Shown one piece after another: positions 18,968 to 29,702 of a stretch of 64,000 nt of DNA. Numbering within the stretch: the stretch's first letter is position 1; each line of letters begins with the position of its first letter. The stretch lies in assembly GCA_029245955.1 (NCBI GenBank), contig JAQWOH010000042.1, forward strand, positions 1 to 64,000, written 5' to 3'. A model generated the notes under the pieces. It was not told the origin of the DNA, did not search any database, and was given only the letters and a program-made list of their open reading frames with translations. A program made the position numbers and the translations under genes. Source of the DNA: Fuerstiella sp. Its GTDB lineage: Bacteria; Planctomycetota; Planctomycetia; Planctomycetales; Planctomycetaceae.

Positions 18968-21295
18968 TTAGTCCACGTACCGGAATTCATTCGTGACCAG
19001 GAGCGCATGGCACAAACTGCTCCACGCTTTTTCTTCAGATTCCAAATCGTTCTGTGTCAATCGCAGATACTCGTCGGCATTTTCAATTTCTTCCGACGTG
19101 GCCTCACGGGCAAACACCTGCTGCCACGCAAAGTGCAGCCGAACTTTTTGATCTTCTGCTTTCTTCGTCACATTGGCAGCCAGACGTTCAGCCTGCTCGA
19201 TCACAAACGGATTATTGTAAAGGTGCAGCGCCTGATTCGGAACGGTGCTGATGTTGCGCTGCCCCGTGACAGCCGTAAAGTCAGGCAGATCAAAGGCTGC
19301 CAGTTCCGGCGGCGGTGAACTTCGCAGATAGCACAGATACACGCTGCGATGATTGCTGGGCTGATGCAGATTGCCGGCAAGATTCACCAGAATATCACGA
19401 TGCCGAATGATTGAACCGTCCGCCGCGGTGAGGTCCAGCTGTCCGCTGACTCTCAGCATGCTGTCGCGCAGTGATTCCGCGTCCAGTCGGCGGCGATTGT
19501 GCCGGGTCAGCAACAGATTGCCGGAATCCGCTTCCGTCAACGTCTCGTCGGCATCACTGCTCAGCTGATAAGTCCGACTCAGCACAATGTTTCGAATCAT
19601 TCGCTTCACGGACCACTGTTCGTCGACAAAGCGAATCGCCAGATGATCCAGCAGTTTCGGATGCGTCGGTCGTTCGCCGTAGACGCCGAAGTCATTCGGT
19701 GTCCTGACGATTCCAGCACCGAACAGGTGCTGCCAGATACGGTTGGCCATCACACGTGCGGTCAACGGATGGTCGCCGCGAGTCAGCCACTGCGCCAATT
19801 CCATGCGTCCACTTTGCTTGGGGGCAACCTCGATTGAATCATCCGATTCGAACCTGCACGCGGTCAGAAATCCTCGCGGCACGGCGTCGCCAAGTTTCTT
19901 TGCGTCACCTTTGATATTCAGGTTGCAGTCCGCCGGCGTCTTTCCGTCACGGACTCCCATTGCCAGAGGCGTTCCAACCGGCCATTTGGATTTCGGAATT
20001 GGTTTTGGCTTTCCAGTGTTCGATTCAGGTACCAGAACGGTTTCGACAAAGCCTTCCGGTGGCGGAACATTGGCCGCAGCCTTCAGTACATGCAGATCCG
20101 TTTTCGGAGCCGTCAGTCCTTCGTGGGCCGCTGTCCCCCACATGGTTTCAGAACTGGTGAAGATTCCGGCCAGCGCGTAATAATCACGAGCAGGCACAGG
20201 ATCGAATTTGTGGTCGTGACACCTGGCACACGCGACGCTAATGCCCATCACTCCGCTGCCGATCACATCAATCTGATCGGCGACAACGTCCATATCAAAA
20301 TTAGTATTCATCGCCTTGGCCGGTTTGGCCGCCATGGCCAGAAATCCGGTGGCCACCAGATGCCCGTCGCGCTGCTGGTCAGAATCCGCCGGCAGCAGGT
20401 CACCGGCGATCTGTTCTGTCAGAAATCGATCATACGGCGTATCGGAATTGAACGCGGCGATCACGTAGTCGCGATACCGCCACGCATGAGGAAACGTTGG
20501 ATTGCGGCCGAGACCGTCATTGCCGTTTGATTCTCCGTAGCGGGCGACATCCAGCCCGTGTCGACCCCAGCGTTCGCCAAACTGCGGACTTGCCAGCAGG
20601 TCGTCGACGAGTCGCTCGACCGCAGCGTCTCCGACGTGATCATGATCAGCCACAAATCGTTCAACGTCTTCGAATGACGGCGGAAGACCGATCAGATCAA
20701 TGTGTAAACGACAAATAAGTGTCCGGGGATCGGCATCGTTCGCTGGCTGCAACCCCGCAGCCTCAATCTTCGCCAGCACAAAACTATCCAGAGAGTCGCG
20801 TGCCCACGAGGTGTTCTGCACGTTCGGTATCGGTGAGTTTTTCGGTGACTCAAATGCCCACAACGATTCCGGATCATGAATGACCGCTGTCTGGGCCTCA
20901 GCTTCCGACGTAGCAGGGTACGGTGCACCGCGTCTGACCCATTCCACAAAATCGTTGACGACGGCTTCCGACAAAGGCTCCTCAGGAGGCATCTCAACGC
21001 CGTCGTACCGCAGCGACTGAATGAGTAAACTTTCATCAGGCTTGCCGGCAATGAACGGAGTCCCGGCTTCTCCGCCCTTCAGCAGACCATCACGACTGTC
21101 CAGCAGCAACTTGCCTCCGACTTCCTTCGCATCCGCGGAATGACATTCGTAACAATGCTTCGCCAGGGCCGGACGAATTTTCGTTTCGAAGAACTGAGTG
21201 TCGGCCGACGACAACGCAGACTCATCACCGGCGCACGCAGCATTCAGGATGGAGGCGGTCAGCAGAACAGGAATTGTGAAGCGAAGAAAATTCAT
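18968..21295 (-). CDS. Planctomycete cytochrome c / DUF1549 / DUF1553 protein
   Basis: ATG 21295 ([20 protein letters not shown]) provides the signal peptide; the longer upstream frame adds 16 non-homologous residues. The PSCyt1 haem domain has C48-YE-C51-H52 ([20 protein letters not shown]). DUF1549 follows from [20 protein letters not shown] to a second CxxCH in [27 protein letters not shown]1553 runs from [20 protein letters not shown] to the C-terminal [15 protein letters not shown]. At about 775 residues it is on the short side for the family because the linker is compact. It lies directly upstream of the DUF1501 gene and is divergent from the ThuA-dehydrogenase gene. The role is probably periplasmic electron transfer coupled to catabolism, but this is unproven. 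Confidence 0.95.
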   Translation of the reverse strand: MNFLRFTIPVLLTASILNAACAGDESALSSADTQFFETKIRPALAKHCYECHSADAKEVGGKLLLDSRDGLLKGGEAGTPFIAGKPDESLLIQSLRYDGVEMPPEEPLSEAVVNDFVEWVRRGAPYPATSEAEAQTAVIHDPESLWAFESPKNSPIPNVQNTSWARDSLDSFVLAKIEAAGLQPANDADPRTLICRLHIDLIGLPPSFEDVERFVADHDHVGDAAVERLVDDLLASPQFGERWGRHGLDVARYGESNGNDGLGRNPTFPHAWRYRDYVIAAFNSDTPYDRFLTEQIAGDLLPADSDQQRDGHLVATGFLAMAAKPAKAMNTNFDMDVVADQIDVIGSGVMGISVACARCHDHKFDPVPARDYYALAGIFTSSETMWGTAAHEGLTAPKTDLHVLKAAANVPPPEGFVETVLVPESNTGKPKPIPKSKWPVGTPLAMGVRDGKTPADCNLNIKGDAKKLGDAVPRGFLTACRFESDDSIEVAPKQSGRMELAQWLTRGDHPLTARVMANRIWQHLFGAGIVRTPNDFGVYGERPTHPKLLDHLAIRFVDEQWSVKRMIRNIVLSRTYQLSSDADETLTEADSGNLLLTRHNRRRLDAESLRDSMLRVSGQLDLTAADGSIIRHRDILVNLAGNLHQPSNHRSVYLCYLRSSPPPELAAFDLPDFTAVTGQRNISTVPNQALHLYNNPFVIEQAERLAANVTKKAEDQKVRLHFAWQQVFAREATSEEIENADEYLRLTQNDLESEEKAWSSLCHALLVTNEFRYVD

Positions 21296-21571
21296 GGCGC
21301 GATCGCGCTGAAGGCAGGCAAGTGTGCAGAATGACATTATCACCGAAAAGAGAACCGAATGTAAAGATACTACTTCTGCGGTTTCCTGACACAGCGTTTT
21401 CCGCCGAATGCCCCACTTACAACCCGTAAACGCCGTCGTTTCGTTTCATCGAATTTGATTGTGGTCGCGCTGCATTTGAGTGTGCCTTCCGATATTGTGA
21501 ACGTTGCAGAATGATGCGAGATCCCGGGAAACACAGCGAACGCCAAGTCTGTCGGCCGCAATAACTATGAA

Positions 21572-24500
21572 ATGGACTGCAGAATGACACGAGTATTTGC
21601 TCGCTTTCCCGGTGCACGGCTCACGGGTAACGGAACGGTTCAATCGATCTGCCGCCTTGCAGTGATTGCTGTGGCTGTGCTGAGTCCAGAACTGGTTGAT
21701 CTCGTGGGCGCCGGCGATGAAGTGCTGGCGAATAAAACCGCCTCAGTGCCTCACGTAGTGTTCGTCATCGGTGAACGCGGATACAAGACTGCCGAAACCC
21801 TGCCGTTGTTTGCGGACCAGGAATTGGTGCCGCATGGATTCCGGTGCAGTTTCGTCACCGCCGACCCGAAGAACGCCAATCACTTTCCCGGTCTGGAGCT
21901 GGTAGAGCAGGCAGATATCGTATTCCTGAGCGTGCGACGTCGAACGTTGACGGACAAGCAACTGGGAATCATTCAAGCTCATCTGAAGGCCGGCAAGCCA
22001 TTAATTGCGATTCGCACGTCGAGTCACGCATTCGCGCTGAGCAATGGGGAACCACCTGCCGGACACGTGGAATGGAAGAACTTCGATCGTGAAGTGCTGG
22101 GCGGTCATTACGAAGGTGACCTTGGAAACAACGGCGGCACTAGCGTCACAACAGAACTTCGGGCCGAACAGCATCCGATTATGACAGGAATCCGTCGCAA
22201 ATCATTCCACAGCCAGGCAACGTTGTATCGCTCCTCGGAACTCGGATCGAAAACGAGTGTCATCCTGCGAGGTATCACGCGTATCGACGGTCAACCGGTC
22301 GAAGTGCCCATTGCGTGGACCAACCATTACGGTCAGTCTCGCATATTCTATACGTCACTCGGACACGGCACCGACTTCGCTCAGCCAACATTCACGGGGA
22401 TGCTGATCAATTCGGTGCGCTGGTGCCTGGATCTGCCGATGGTCGGTCAGACTGTGGCGGGCTCAGGAAGAACGGCAGACATGTCGCCAGCAGCGCGGAA
22501 TAAGTACAAAGCCGGTCTGGCGGACAGCAAGGAAGTTGAAAAAGTGATTCGTGAATTCGCCGGCCGAGGCGAAGTGGGCGACGACAGTGAACCCACCGCA
22601 GCCGCCGATGCGATGTCATTTTTTCAGGCGCATGAGGATTTTGAAATCGATCTGATCGCGTCGGAACCAACGATTGCGCAACCGTTGTTCATGAGTTGGG
22701 ACCATCGCGGCCGAATGTGGATTGTGCAGTATCGGCAGTACCCCTTTCCCGCCGGCCTGAAGGTCGTGCGATACGACCAGTACCTGCGAGCCGTGTTTGA
22801 CAAGGTACCACCTCCCCCCCCGAATCATTTCGTGGGCAAGGACATCATCACCGTGCTGGAAGACACAAACGGCGACGGCAGGTACGACAAATCCAAGGAC
22901 GTGATCAAAGGATTGAATATCGCGACGTCGGTTGTCGTCGGTCGTGGCGGCATCTGGGTGCTGAATCCGCCGTATCTGCTGTTTTACCCGGATGCTGACG
23001 GCGACGATATTCCCGATGGCGACCCGGAGGTTCATCTTAGCGGTTTCGGACTCGAAGATACCCATTCCGTTGCGAACAGCCTGTCCTGGGGGCCGGACGG
23101 CTGGCTGTACGGCGCCAACGGCAGCACAACCACTGCGACGATCAATTCAGAAGCAACACGCAATGTCCACTTCAAAGGTCAGTGCATCTGGCGTTACCAC
23201 CCAGTGACGAAAGTCTTCGAAGTCTATGCCGAAGGCGGCGGGAACACCTTCAGTATTGAGCATGATTCAAAGGGGCGCATCTTTTCAGGCACGAACAACG
23301 GGGCCACTCGCGGGATGCATTATGCCCAGGGTGGTTACGCGAAAAAGAACTGGGGCAAACACGGACCGCTCACGAACCCCTACGCGTTCGGCTATTACCA
23401 GCACATGCGGCATGAGGGAGACAACGACCGCTTTGCTCAGACCTTCGTCATCTACGAAGGCGGCCGGTTTCCGGAACGTTATCACCGCATGGTGATTGCC
23501 GCCAATGCTCTGCACAATCGTGTGTGGGGCAGTCGTCTGTTCACTGATACGTCGTCGTTTAAGACCGTTGACGTGCCTCCGCTTGTGGTCTCCAGCGATC
23601 GCTGGTTTCGACCGGTTGATGTTAAAGTGGGCCCGGATGGAGGCGTCTATCTGGCGGACTGGTACGACAGTCGGCTGACACACGTAGATCCTCGAGACAA
23701 CTGGCATAAATCCAGCGGACGGATCTATCGCCTGCGCGGCAGCAACGCCAGACCGATCGCACCGTTCGATCTGACAATACTGTCAAACGAGGAACTGATC
23801 GAACAGTTCTCGCATCCGAATAAATGGTTTCGGCACAAAGCCGTACAGGTGCTCGGTGAACGAGCTGATTCGTCCGTCCTTCCGATGCTCAGGCAGATTG
23901 CGGCCAGCGCTGACGACTCGCGGTCGCTGGAAGCACTTTGGGCGCTCAATCTGTCGGGCGGGTTTGACGACGAGGTGGCAGGCCGACTGCTCGACCATAC
24001 GGATCCGCACGTGCGTCGCTGGACAGTCCGTCTACTGGGCGATTCACGGGGAGTCACACCGCACGTGGGCAACAAACTGGCGCAACTTGCGGAAACAGAA
24101 TCTGACCCGGAAGTCCGCTCGCAACTGGCTTCTTCTGCGAAGAGACTTTCTGCCACGCACGGTCTGGCCATTGTCCGGCAGCTGCTGGCGCGCGAAGAAG
24201 ATCGGGACGACCTTCACATTCCGTTGCTGAATTGGTGGGCCATTGAAGCGAAGACGGAATCAGACCGTGGCGATGTGCTGGATCTGTTTCGTGAACCAGC
24301 GTTCTGGCGCCTGCCCATGGTCCGCGACGCAGTTCTGAAACGCGTCATGCAGCGGTATGCGATGGCAGGTGGAACGGACAATTTTATCACATGTGCACGG
24401 CTGTTGAAGCTGGCGCCCGGTTCTGATGAAACGCGCCTGCTGATGTCAGGGCTGCAGGCAGCGTTTCTCGGCCGACAAATCACAAACGTGCCGGAAGAAT

Positions 24501-25489
24501 TGGCACAGGCGCTGTCCGACTATCAAAAAAGTCTCGGGGAATCCGACCTCGCGTTAGGCCTGCGGCTGGGCGACCAGGCGGCCATCGACCGCGCCATCCG
24601 TTTCGTATCAGACACCAAATCCGATCACGCTCAGCGGCTGCAGTACATCGAAATCCTGGGACAGATCAAACAGCCCGGAGTCGTTAAGCCGCTGCTGAAT
24701 CTGCTGAATCGACCTGCGGACTACTCTGCCAAGCGAATCGGAATGCTGGCACTGGCAAACTACGACGATCCGGTCATCGGGCAGACCATCTGTCGTCGCT
24801 ATCATTCGACTTTGCCGGATGAACTCGGCGTTCGCAGCACAGCGCAGCGAGTACTGGCGACACGAACATCGTGGGCACTTAGTCTGCTGGCCGAGGTCGA
24901 AGAATACCGTATTAAATCGCAGTCAATCCCGCTGGACGTCGTGCAGCAGATGTCGCTCCACGACAACGCGGACATAAAACAACTGATCGAAAAGCACTGG
25001 GGCCGAGTCCGCAGCACCACATCCGCAGAAAAGAAAGAGCAAATCGAACGCCTGAAGAATCTGCTGAAGCAGGACAGTGGAGACCGGTCTCGCGGCGAGC
25101 AGTTGTTCAAGAAGAACTGTGGCATCTGTCACACATTGTTCGGAGAAGGCGGTCGTACGGGGCCGAAACTCACAGGCTACGAAAGAACAAATCTGACATT
25201 CCTGTTACCGTCCATCGTCGATCCCAGCGCAGCGATTCGGGAAGAGTTCACGAATTTTCTGGTGTTGACCACCGATGGTCGTACGGTGACGGGACTAATC
25301 GACAAACAGGATCAGCGCACCGTCACGATGCGTCTGGTCAACAACGAAACAACGCTCATCAACCGCGATGATATTGAAGAATTGAAAGCACTGGACGTTT
25401 CCATCATGCCGGAAGGGCTGATGAAGAAACTGACAGATCAGGAAACGCGTGACCTGCTGGCATACGTCATCAGCAACGCCCCCAGCTAG
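21572..25489 (+). CDS. ThuA-like domain fused to PVC-type dehydrogenase, HEAT repeats and cytochrome c domain
   Basis: This 1,305-residue protein is a multi-domain fusion; starts at 21572 or 21584 are both possible, followed by a hydrophobic export segment (LAVIAVAVLSPELVDL). Residues of about 58-290 are ThuA-like (HVVFVIGERGYKTAETLPLF, PLIAIRTSSHAF, RIFYTSLGHGTDF). Residues of about 345-725 are the dehydrogenase-type propeller (WDHRGRMWIVQYRQYPFPAG, LSWGPDGWLYGANG, VYLADWYDSRLTHVD). HEAT-like repeats follow (HVRRWTVRLLGDSRG). The haem domain at the C-terminus has C1183-GI-C1186-H1187 in CGICHTLFGEGGRTGPKLTG, ending SIMPEGLMKKLTDQETRD. ThuA-like domains are linked to trehalose and sugar utilisation, so an extracytoplasmic sugar dehydrogenase is a reasonable inference. 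It is related to the 7997-11083 protein, which lacks the ThuA part. Confidence 0.93.
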   Translation: MDCRMTRVFARFPGARLTGNGTVQSICRLAVIAVAVLSPELVDLVGAGDEVLANKTASVPHVVFVIGERGYKTAETLPLFADQELVPHGFRCSFVTADPKNANHFPGLELVEQADIVFLSVRRRTLTDKQLGIIQAHLKAGKPLIAIRTSSHAFALSNGEPPAGHVEWKNFDREVLGGHYEGDLGNNGGTSVTTELRAEQHPIMTGIRRKSFHSQATLYRSSELGSKTSVILRGITRIDGQPVEVPIAWTNHYGQSRIFYTSLGHGTDFAQPTFTGMLINSVRWCLDLPMVGQTVAGSGRTADMSPAARNKYKAGLADSKEVEKVIREFAGRGEVGDDSEPTAAADAMSFFQAHEDFEIDLIASEPTIAQPLFMSWDHRGRMWIVQYRQYPFPAGLKVVRYDQYLRAVFDKVPPPPPNHFVGKDIITVLEDTNGDGRYDKSKDVIKGLNIATSVVVGRGGIWVLNPPYLLFYPDADGDDIPDGDPEVHLSGFGLEDTHSVANSLSWGPDGWLYGANGSTTTATINSEATRNVHFKGQCIWRYHPVTKVFEVYAEGGGNTFSIEHDSKGRIFSGTNNGATRGMHYAQGGYAKKNWGKHGPLTNPYAFGYYQHMRHEGDNDRFAQTFVIYEGGRFPERYHRMVIAANALHNRVWGSRLFTDTSSFKTVDVPPLVVSSDRWFRPVDVKVGPDGGVYLADWYDSRLTHVDPRDNWHKSSGRIYRLRGSNARPIAPFDLTILSNEELIEQFSHPNKWFRHKAVQVLGERADSSVLPMLRQIAASADDSRSLEALWALNLSGGFDDEVAGRLLDHTDPHVRRWTVRLLGDSRGVTPHVGNKLAQLAETESDPEVRSQLASSAKRLSATHGLAIVRQLLAREEDRDDLHIPLLNWWAIEAKTESDRGDVLDLFREPAFWRLPMVRDAVLKRVMQRYAMAGGTDNFITCARLLKLAPGSDETRLLMSGLQAAFLGRQITNVPEELAQALSDYQKSLGESDLALGLRLGDQAAIDRAIRFVSDTKSDHAQRLQYIEILGQIKQPGVVKPLLNLLNRPADYSAKRIGMLALANYDDPVIGQTICRRYHSTLPDELGVRSTAQRVLATRTSWALSLLAEVEEYRIKSQSIPLDVVQQMSLHDNADIKQLIEKHWGRVRSTTSAEKKEQIERLKNLLKQDSGDRSRGEQLFKKNCGICHTLFGEGGRTGPKLTGYERTNLTFLLPSIVDPSAAIREEFTNFLVLTTDGRTVTGLIDKQDQRTVTMRLVNNETTLINRDDIEELKALDVSIMPEGLMKKLTDQETRDLLAYVISNAPS

Positions 25490-25845
25490 ACGTTGCCAAC
25501 CGCCGGCGGATGCTGTCTTACGCCCCGGAATGACTTGCCATCGGATTCGTGAATACCACTCCGGTAGACCCTGGAATTCTCGTCAAGCCACAATACACCG
25601 GCCGCAGCGAGAATTTGTTTCCCGCACAAAGCGGCAGACGTATCTTCGTTGAGCGACTGTTCGACCTGTCGCGTGGGTGTTTACCGCAAGTCGCGGCTGG
25701 TTACCGCAAAAATGCCCGAGGGAGGACGGAACATTGTTTTTTCCTCACAACGTGAACAGAATAGCGTTCGCAGGAAGTGCGGCAATAAACAAATTTGCAC
25801 AGGCACGTCAATCGACAGCGGGCTCGAGAAGAAAGCGGATCCGAC
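25490..25845. other. Intergenic region, no feature recognised
   Basis: These 356 bp separate two plus-strand genes. Short overlapping frames are present but lack ribosome binding sites and recognisable motifs. I see no RNA gene or clear terminator. Confidence 0.5.
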
Positions 25846-27294
25846 ATGAAGTCTGCTCCCGGCACACGCCAGCCATATCAATACACCCTCGCCGTGATGG
25901 TACTTGTCCTGACCCACATTCATGGCGTCTGCGCGATTGAACCATGGCGCCAAAACCCATGGTACTGGTCACATGATGACAAGCCGGTGCTGCTGCTTGG
26001 CGGAAGTGATGACGATAATTTATTTCAGTGGCCGCGGGAAAAACTAATTCCACAGCTGGACAGAATCGTCGCAGCAGGCGGCAATGTTATTCGAAACACG
26101 ATGAGTGACCGCCAGGACAGCGGCTTCGAGGTGTATCCATTCCTGCAGCTGGAAAATGGAAAGTACGATCTGTCGCAGTGGAATCCGGAATACTGGCAAC
26201 GGTTTGAAACTATGCTGACGGAAACCGCCCGCCGCGGTATTTTCGTTCAGATCGAAATCTGGGACCGCTTTGATTATACGGACGTGCGAGCTCACGATCC
26301 CGAGCGCTGGGCAAAGCATCCGTACTGTCCGACCAGCAACATCAATTACACGTTTCAGGAATCCGGCTTCGCCGGGCGATATCCAGCCCACCCGGGAGCC
26401 AATCGGCAGCCATTTTTCTTTACGACACCCAGGCAGCGCAACAACACAGTTGTGCTGCGGTATCAGGAGTCATTCGTCAACAAACTGCTTGACCATTCTT
26501 TGAAGTTTGACAACGTCCTGTACTGCATGGACAACGAAACGTCCGGTGACGCTGAGTGGGGCGAGTACTGGGCTCACCTGGTGCACCGCCGTTCTGGCCA
26601 GGTCAGCAAACGTGTTATGGTCACAGAGATGTGGGATGACTGGGACCTGAAGTCCAAACGCCATCGCCGTACGTTCGACCATCCAGAGCTGTACGGCTTT
26701 GTGGACGTATCACAGAACAACCAGAACAGCGGCCAGAAACACTGGGACAATTTCCTGTACGTCAGAAGATACCTCAGCCACCAGCCCCGCCCCATGAACA
26801 CCACGAAAACTTACGGGGCCGATGGCAACAAGTTCAAGCACACCGACCAGGATGCGATTGAACGATTCTGGCGACATCTGCTGGCGGGAGCCGCATCGAT
26901 TCGCTTTCACCGGCCTGACTCAGGACTGGGTATCAATGACAGGGCCGTTGCCTGTTTGCGGGCCGCTCGCCGTGTCGAAAAACTGGTACCCTTGTGGGAT
27001 GTTGAACCGGCGAACGAACTGTTGAAAGACCGGTCGGGCAACGAAGTCTTTCTGGCCGCGACGACGCGGCAGGATGCACTCATCCTGTATTTTCCGGCCG
27101 CGAAGCACAAACAAAGTGTGACGTTGAACGTAGACAATCCGCAGGCGAATCGACAGATTGACTGGATCAATATCGACACCGGCAGCGTGGAACACAGTGG
27201 CACGACGATCGCGACAACTTTCGCGCCGCCTCAGGTCGGTAACTTTGCAGCAGTCCTCTGCCTTGAGCCCCGGGACGATGCAGACAATGAATAG
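25846..27294 (+). CDS. Exported glycosidase-like (beta/alpha)8 barrel protein
   Basis: ATG 25846 gives a signal peptide (QYTLAVMVLVLTHIHGVCA). The mature protein opens with EPWRQNPWYWSHDDKPVLLL and GGNVIRNTMSDRQ, followed by a barrel-like alternation: WQRFETMLTETARRGIFVQI, then EIWDRFDYTDVRAHDP, FDNVLYCMDNETSGDAEWGE and RVMVTEMWDDWDLK. The NETSGD and EMWDDWD segments carry acidic residues placed like the acid/base and nucleophile of clan GH-A glycosidases (inference). The C-terminal 90 residues are a beta-sandwich (ILYFPAAKHKQSVTLNVD). It resembles putative-cellulase/DUF4038-type proteins. The substrate is unknown. Confidence 0.8.
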   Translation: MKSAPGTRQPYQYTLAVMVLVLTHIHGVCAIEPWRQNPWYWSHDDKPVLLLGGSDDDNLFQWPREKLIPQLDRIVAAGGNVIRNTMSDRQDSGFEVYPFLQLENGKYDLSQWNPEYWQRFETMLTETARRGIFVQIEIWDRFDYTDVRAHDPERWAKHPYCPTSNINYTFQESGFAGRYPAHPGANRQPFFFTTPRQRNNTVVLRYQESFVNKLLDHSLKFDNVLYCMDNETSGDAEWGEYWAHLVHRRSGQVSKRVMVTEMWDDWDLKSKRHRRTFDHPELYGFVDVSQNNQNSGQKHWDNFLYVRRYLSHQPRPMNTTKTYGADGNKFKHTDQDAIERFWRHLLAGAASIRFHRPDSGLGINDRAVACLRAARRVEKLVPLWDVEPANELLKDRSGNEVFLAATTRQDALILYFPAAKHKQSVTLNVDNPQANRQIDWINIDTGSVEHSGTTIATTFAPPQVGNFAAVLCLEPRDDADNE

Positions 27295-27325
27295 ACGCAG
27301 TTTCCCCCTGTCACACGCATCCGAA

Positions 27326-27344
27326 AACCCGAAGCGTGAGCGAG
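27326..27344 (+). repeat. AACCCGAAGCGTGAGCGAG-type intergenic repeat
   Basis: The 19-bp sequence lies just after the stop of the glycosidase-like gene. A near-identical copy (one mismatch, GCGAGAGC for GCGTGAGC) is at 51718-51736 and a partial copy at 13701-13710. CCTCGCTTTC, resembling the reverse complement of its core, follows about 30 bp downstream (27376-27385), so the element may form a degenerate hairpin. From memory, similar GAAGCGTGAGCGAG sequences are scattered in other planctomycete genomes. Confidence 0.6.
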
Positions 27345-27450
27345 TGACTAGAAACGAAGCAATCTTAAAGACGGGCCTCGCTTTCCCGTCAAGCTACCAG
27401 GGGTTTTAGAACGACTTGCAGGCGGTCAGAAAACGAGCAGGAAGACACGT

Positions 27451-28797
27451 ATGACAGAACACATCGAATCCTCAGCAGAAAGAGTCACAGGCGCCGACCG
27501 GGGGTTGAACGCAACACCTTCTGAGCGTGTTATGTCCGTTGACACGGTCCGCGGTCTGACCATCCTGCTGATGATCTTTGTGAACGATCTGGGTCCGGCC
27601 GCACCGACATGGATGCACCACATTCAGCCACCGGACGCGGACGGAATGACTCTGGCCGACATCGTGTTTCCTGCCTTCCTGTTTATTGTCGGCATCTCTA
27701 TTCCGCTGGCCACAGAAAGAGCTCTGGCGGCAGGCAGGACACACATGCAGGTCCTGTCACATATACTGACTCGAACGATGGGTCTGTTAATCATGGGACT
27801 GATCGGACTAAACCAAAGCGGGGACGAAACCCTCGGTAATCCGTTGTGGGGCCTGGCTGCATATGTGGCCATTATCCTGGCATGGTCTGTGATTCCGCCC
27901 GAATCAGGACGACGACGCAATGTCTTCATCGCATTGAAGTCGTTGGGCGCAGCCAGCCTTATCATTCTGCTGATCATCTATCGCAATGCACCGGCGGCAA
28001 CCGAAGTCATGTTCATTGGGCCTGTGGCAAACTGGATCTGGCTGCAAACTGGATGGTGGGGCATCCTGGGATTAATCGGATGGTCGTATCTCACAGCGTC
28101 GGTGATATATCTGCTGCTGCGCACTCGTCGTGAATGGCTGATGGGAGCGATGGCACTATTGTTTGTCAATTATCTTGTGTTCAGTGATGGAGGGTTCTTC
28201 ACCCGAATCGCCGACAAGGTCTGGCTCGATCCGCTGCTGCCGCTGCTGCATCTTCTGGAAAATTCCATGGGGTATGTCGTCCGCTTCGTGGATTTGCGAA
28301 GTGCAACAGGCTCGCTGGCCGCGATCGTGGTCGCGGGAAGCCTGCTTGGAACAACGTTGTCAGGGCCGCAAAAGCTGAATGATCATGCAGCCAGAATCAA
28401 GTGGGCGGCTGTGTTTGTGCTGGGGCTGACTGTGTCAGGCCTGGTATTCGACAACTTCGCAGGCGTCAACAAGATTGCGGCAACACCGACATGGTGTCTG
28501 TGGTGTGCAGCGTTAACGTGCGGGGTGTGGACCGTTGTCTATTGGGTGATGGACGTTCGCGGCGCGGTCAGATGGTCGGTCATTGTACGACCGGCGGGAG
28601 CAAACCCGCTGATTGCGTATCTACTGCACCCGGTATTAATCTTCGTGATTTCGATCTGCAGTCTGTCGGATGAATTGCTCAGCTATAAAGACGCGCCCGA
28701 CGCATCCGGGGCCATCATCGGGTCCATCGCGATGGCGCTAATCATATGCACCCTGACAGGACTCATCGCACGAGCAGGCCTGCGAGTCAGAATCTGA
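27451..28797 (+). CDS. DUF5009/heparan-alpha-glucosaminide acetyltransferase-like membrane protein
   Basis: The ATG at 27451 follows a good ribosome binding site (AGGA about 9 bp upstream). The 448-residue protein has a cytoplasmic start, then the family hallmark RVMSVDTVRGLTILLMIFVN and TLADIVFPAFLFIVGISIPL. About ten hydrophobic helices follow, including LLIMGLIGLNQSG, VAIILAWSVIPPE, WGILGLIGWSYLTASVIYLL and PLIAYLLHPVLIFVISICSL. This matches DUF5009, related to HGSNAT-type acyltransferases that move acetyl groups across membranes onto glucosamine-containing glycans. A conserved His near the HHIQPPDADGMT segment may be catalytic. The location next to glycan-degrading genes suits a role in glycan processing, but the reaction is not demonstrated here. 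Confidence 0.9.
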   Translation: MTEHIESSAERVTGADRGLNATPSERVMSVDTVRGLTILLMIFVNDLGPAAPTWMHHIQPPDADGMTLADIVFPAFLFIVGISIPLATERALAAGRTHMQVLSHILTRTMGLLIMGLIGLNQSGDETLGNPLWGLAAYVAIILAWSVIPPESGRRRNVFIALKSLGAASLIILLIIYRNAPAATEVMFIGPVANWIWLQTGWWGILGLIGWSYLTASVIYLLLRTRREWLMGAMALLFVNYLVFSDGGFFTRIADKVWLDPLLPLLHLLENSMGYVVRFVDLRSATGSLAAIVVAGSLLGTTLSGPQKLNDHAARIKWAAVFVLGLTVSGLVFDNFAGVNKIAATPTWCLWCAALTCGVWTVVYWVMDVRGAVRWSVIVRPAGANPLIAYLLHPVLIFVISICSLSDELLSYKDAPDASGAIIGSIAMALIICTLTGLIARAGLRVRI

Positions 28798-29102
28798 CCG
28801 GGCTCAGCATTGCGGGCCGTGTTGTGCAGCGTTTCGCGGTCCGACAGCGACGTATTCAACCTTCAAGGTCTGATGGGCCATAAATTGCCCCGGCCACGAG
28901 GCATTAGAAGCGAATTGCGCAACTGAGCACGCAACGCCTGAAGACTTTCGGTGCAGGCAATCCACAGCCGATCCGACAGACAGACAGACAAATGCATTGA
29001 TGAACTGTGCAGGCCCGTGATTTCGCAGACAACTTTTTCAATTCTCTGTGTTTCCGTGTCATATGTCCCCATTCGATACGTGTCACTGTTCAGGAGACAG
29101 AC
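28798..29102. other. Intergenic region before the decayed sigma-factor locus
   Basis: These 305 bp hold no supported gene. A short GACA tandem repeat (about four units) lies near 28975-28990. The distal end carries AGGAG (29092-29096), a Shine-Dalgarno sequence 6 bp before the TTG at 29103. That sequence belongs to the sigma-factor remnant. Confidence 0.5.
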
Positions 29103-29702
29103 TTGAACAGGATTCCTGACACAAGAGCCAGCTTGCTGATCCGGGTGAAAGACCCATTTGATTGTGATGCATGGCTGGGCTTTTCCGACATCTATCGCCC
29201 CGTCATCTACAGAATGGCTCGTCGCCGAGGCCTGCAGAACGCAGACGCCCGGGATCGGACTCAGAAAGTCCTGACATCGGTTGCTGCAAAGATGGGTGAC
29301 TGAGAATACGATCCTGAGCGAGGTCGCTTTCGGACATGACTGTGGACAGTGACTCGCAACGCAATTATTGATGGCCTGCGCAAGATCAAACCGGATATCG
29401 CTGGTGGTGACCGCGGTCTGGTGCAGCAGCTGAGTCGTCGGCACGCTTCCGATGAAACGACGCATCGCGAGATTCAGCAAGAACAGAAACAACAGTTGTC
29501 ATACCGGATGGCTGAAAACATTCGCTCAGAGTTCGGGGAAACCAAATGGCTGACGTTCCGGCACTCATCCATAGAACTGGCCAACGTTGCAGATGTGGCC
29601 GATCAGCTGAAGTGCAGTGCTGGCTCAATCTATGCAGCTCGTTCACAGGTGATGCGCAGAATAAGGCAAGGCGTTTCAGAATTGGAAGCAGACCTCGGTT
29701 AA
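29103..29702 (+). pseudogene. ECF sigma factor remnant with two in-frame TGA codons
   Basis: From TTG 29103, preceded by AGGAG, one uninterrupted frame reads as a planctomycete ECF sigma factor across two TGA codons. Region 2 is RASLLIRVKDPFDCDAWLGF then IYRPVIYRMARRRGLQNADA. The stops are at 29301-29303 (GD*EYDPERGRFRT) and 29337-29339 (RFRT*LWTVTRNAIIDGLRK). In this family the second position is a well-conserved Trp (FRxWL), and Trp is common at the first, so both look like TGG to TGA changes. Region 4 follows intact (ANVADVADQLKCSAGSIYAA), ending at TAA 29700-29702. No frameshift was needed. Because intact neighbours also use TGA as stop, I call it a recent pseudogene. Readthrough or recoding is the alternative. 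Confidence 0.82.

Noticed and set aside
28863-29492. 209-residue minus-strand frame opposite the sigma-factor remnant
   Set aside because: It is antisense to the region with clear sigma-factor homology, has no motif of its own and is most likely a shadow frame.
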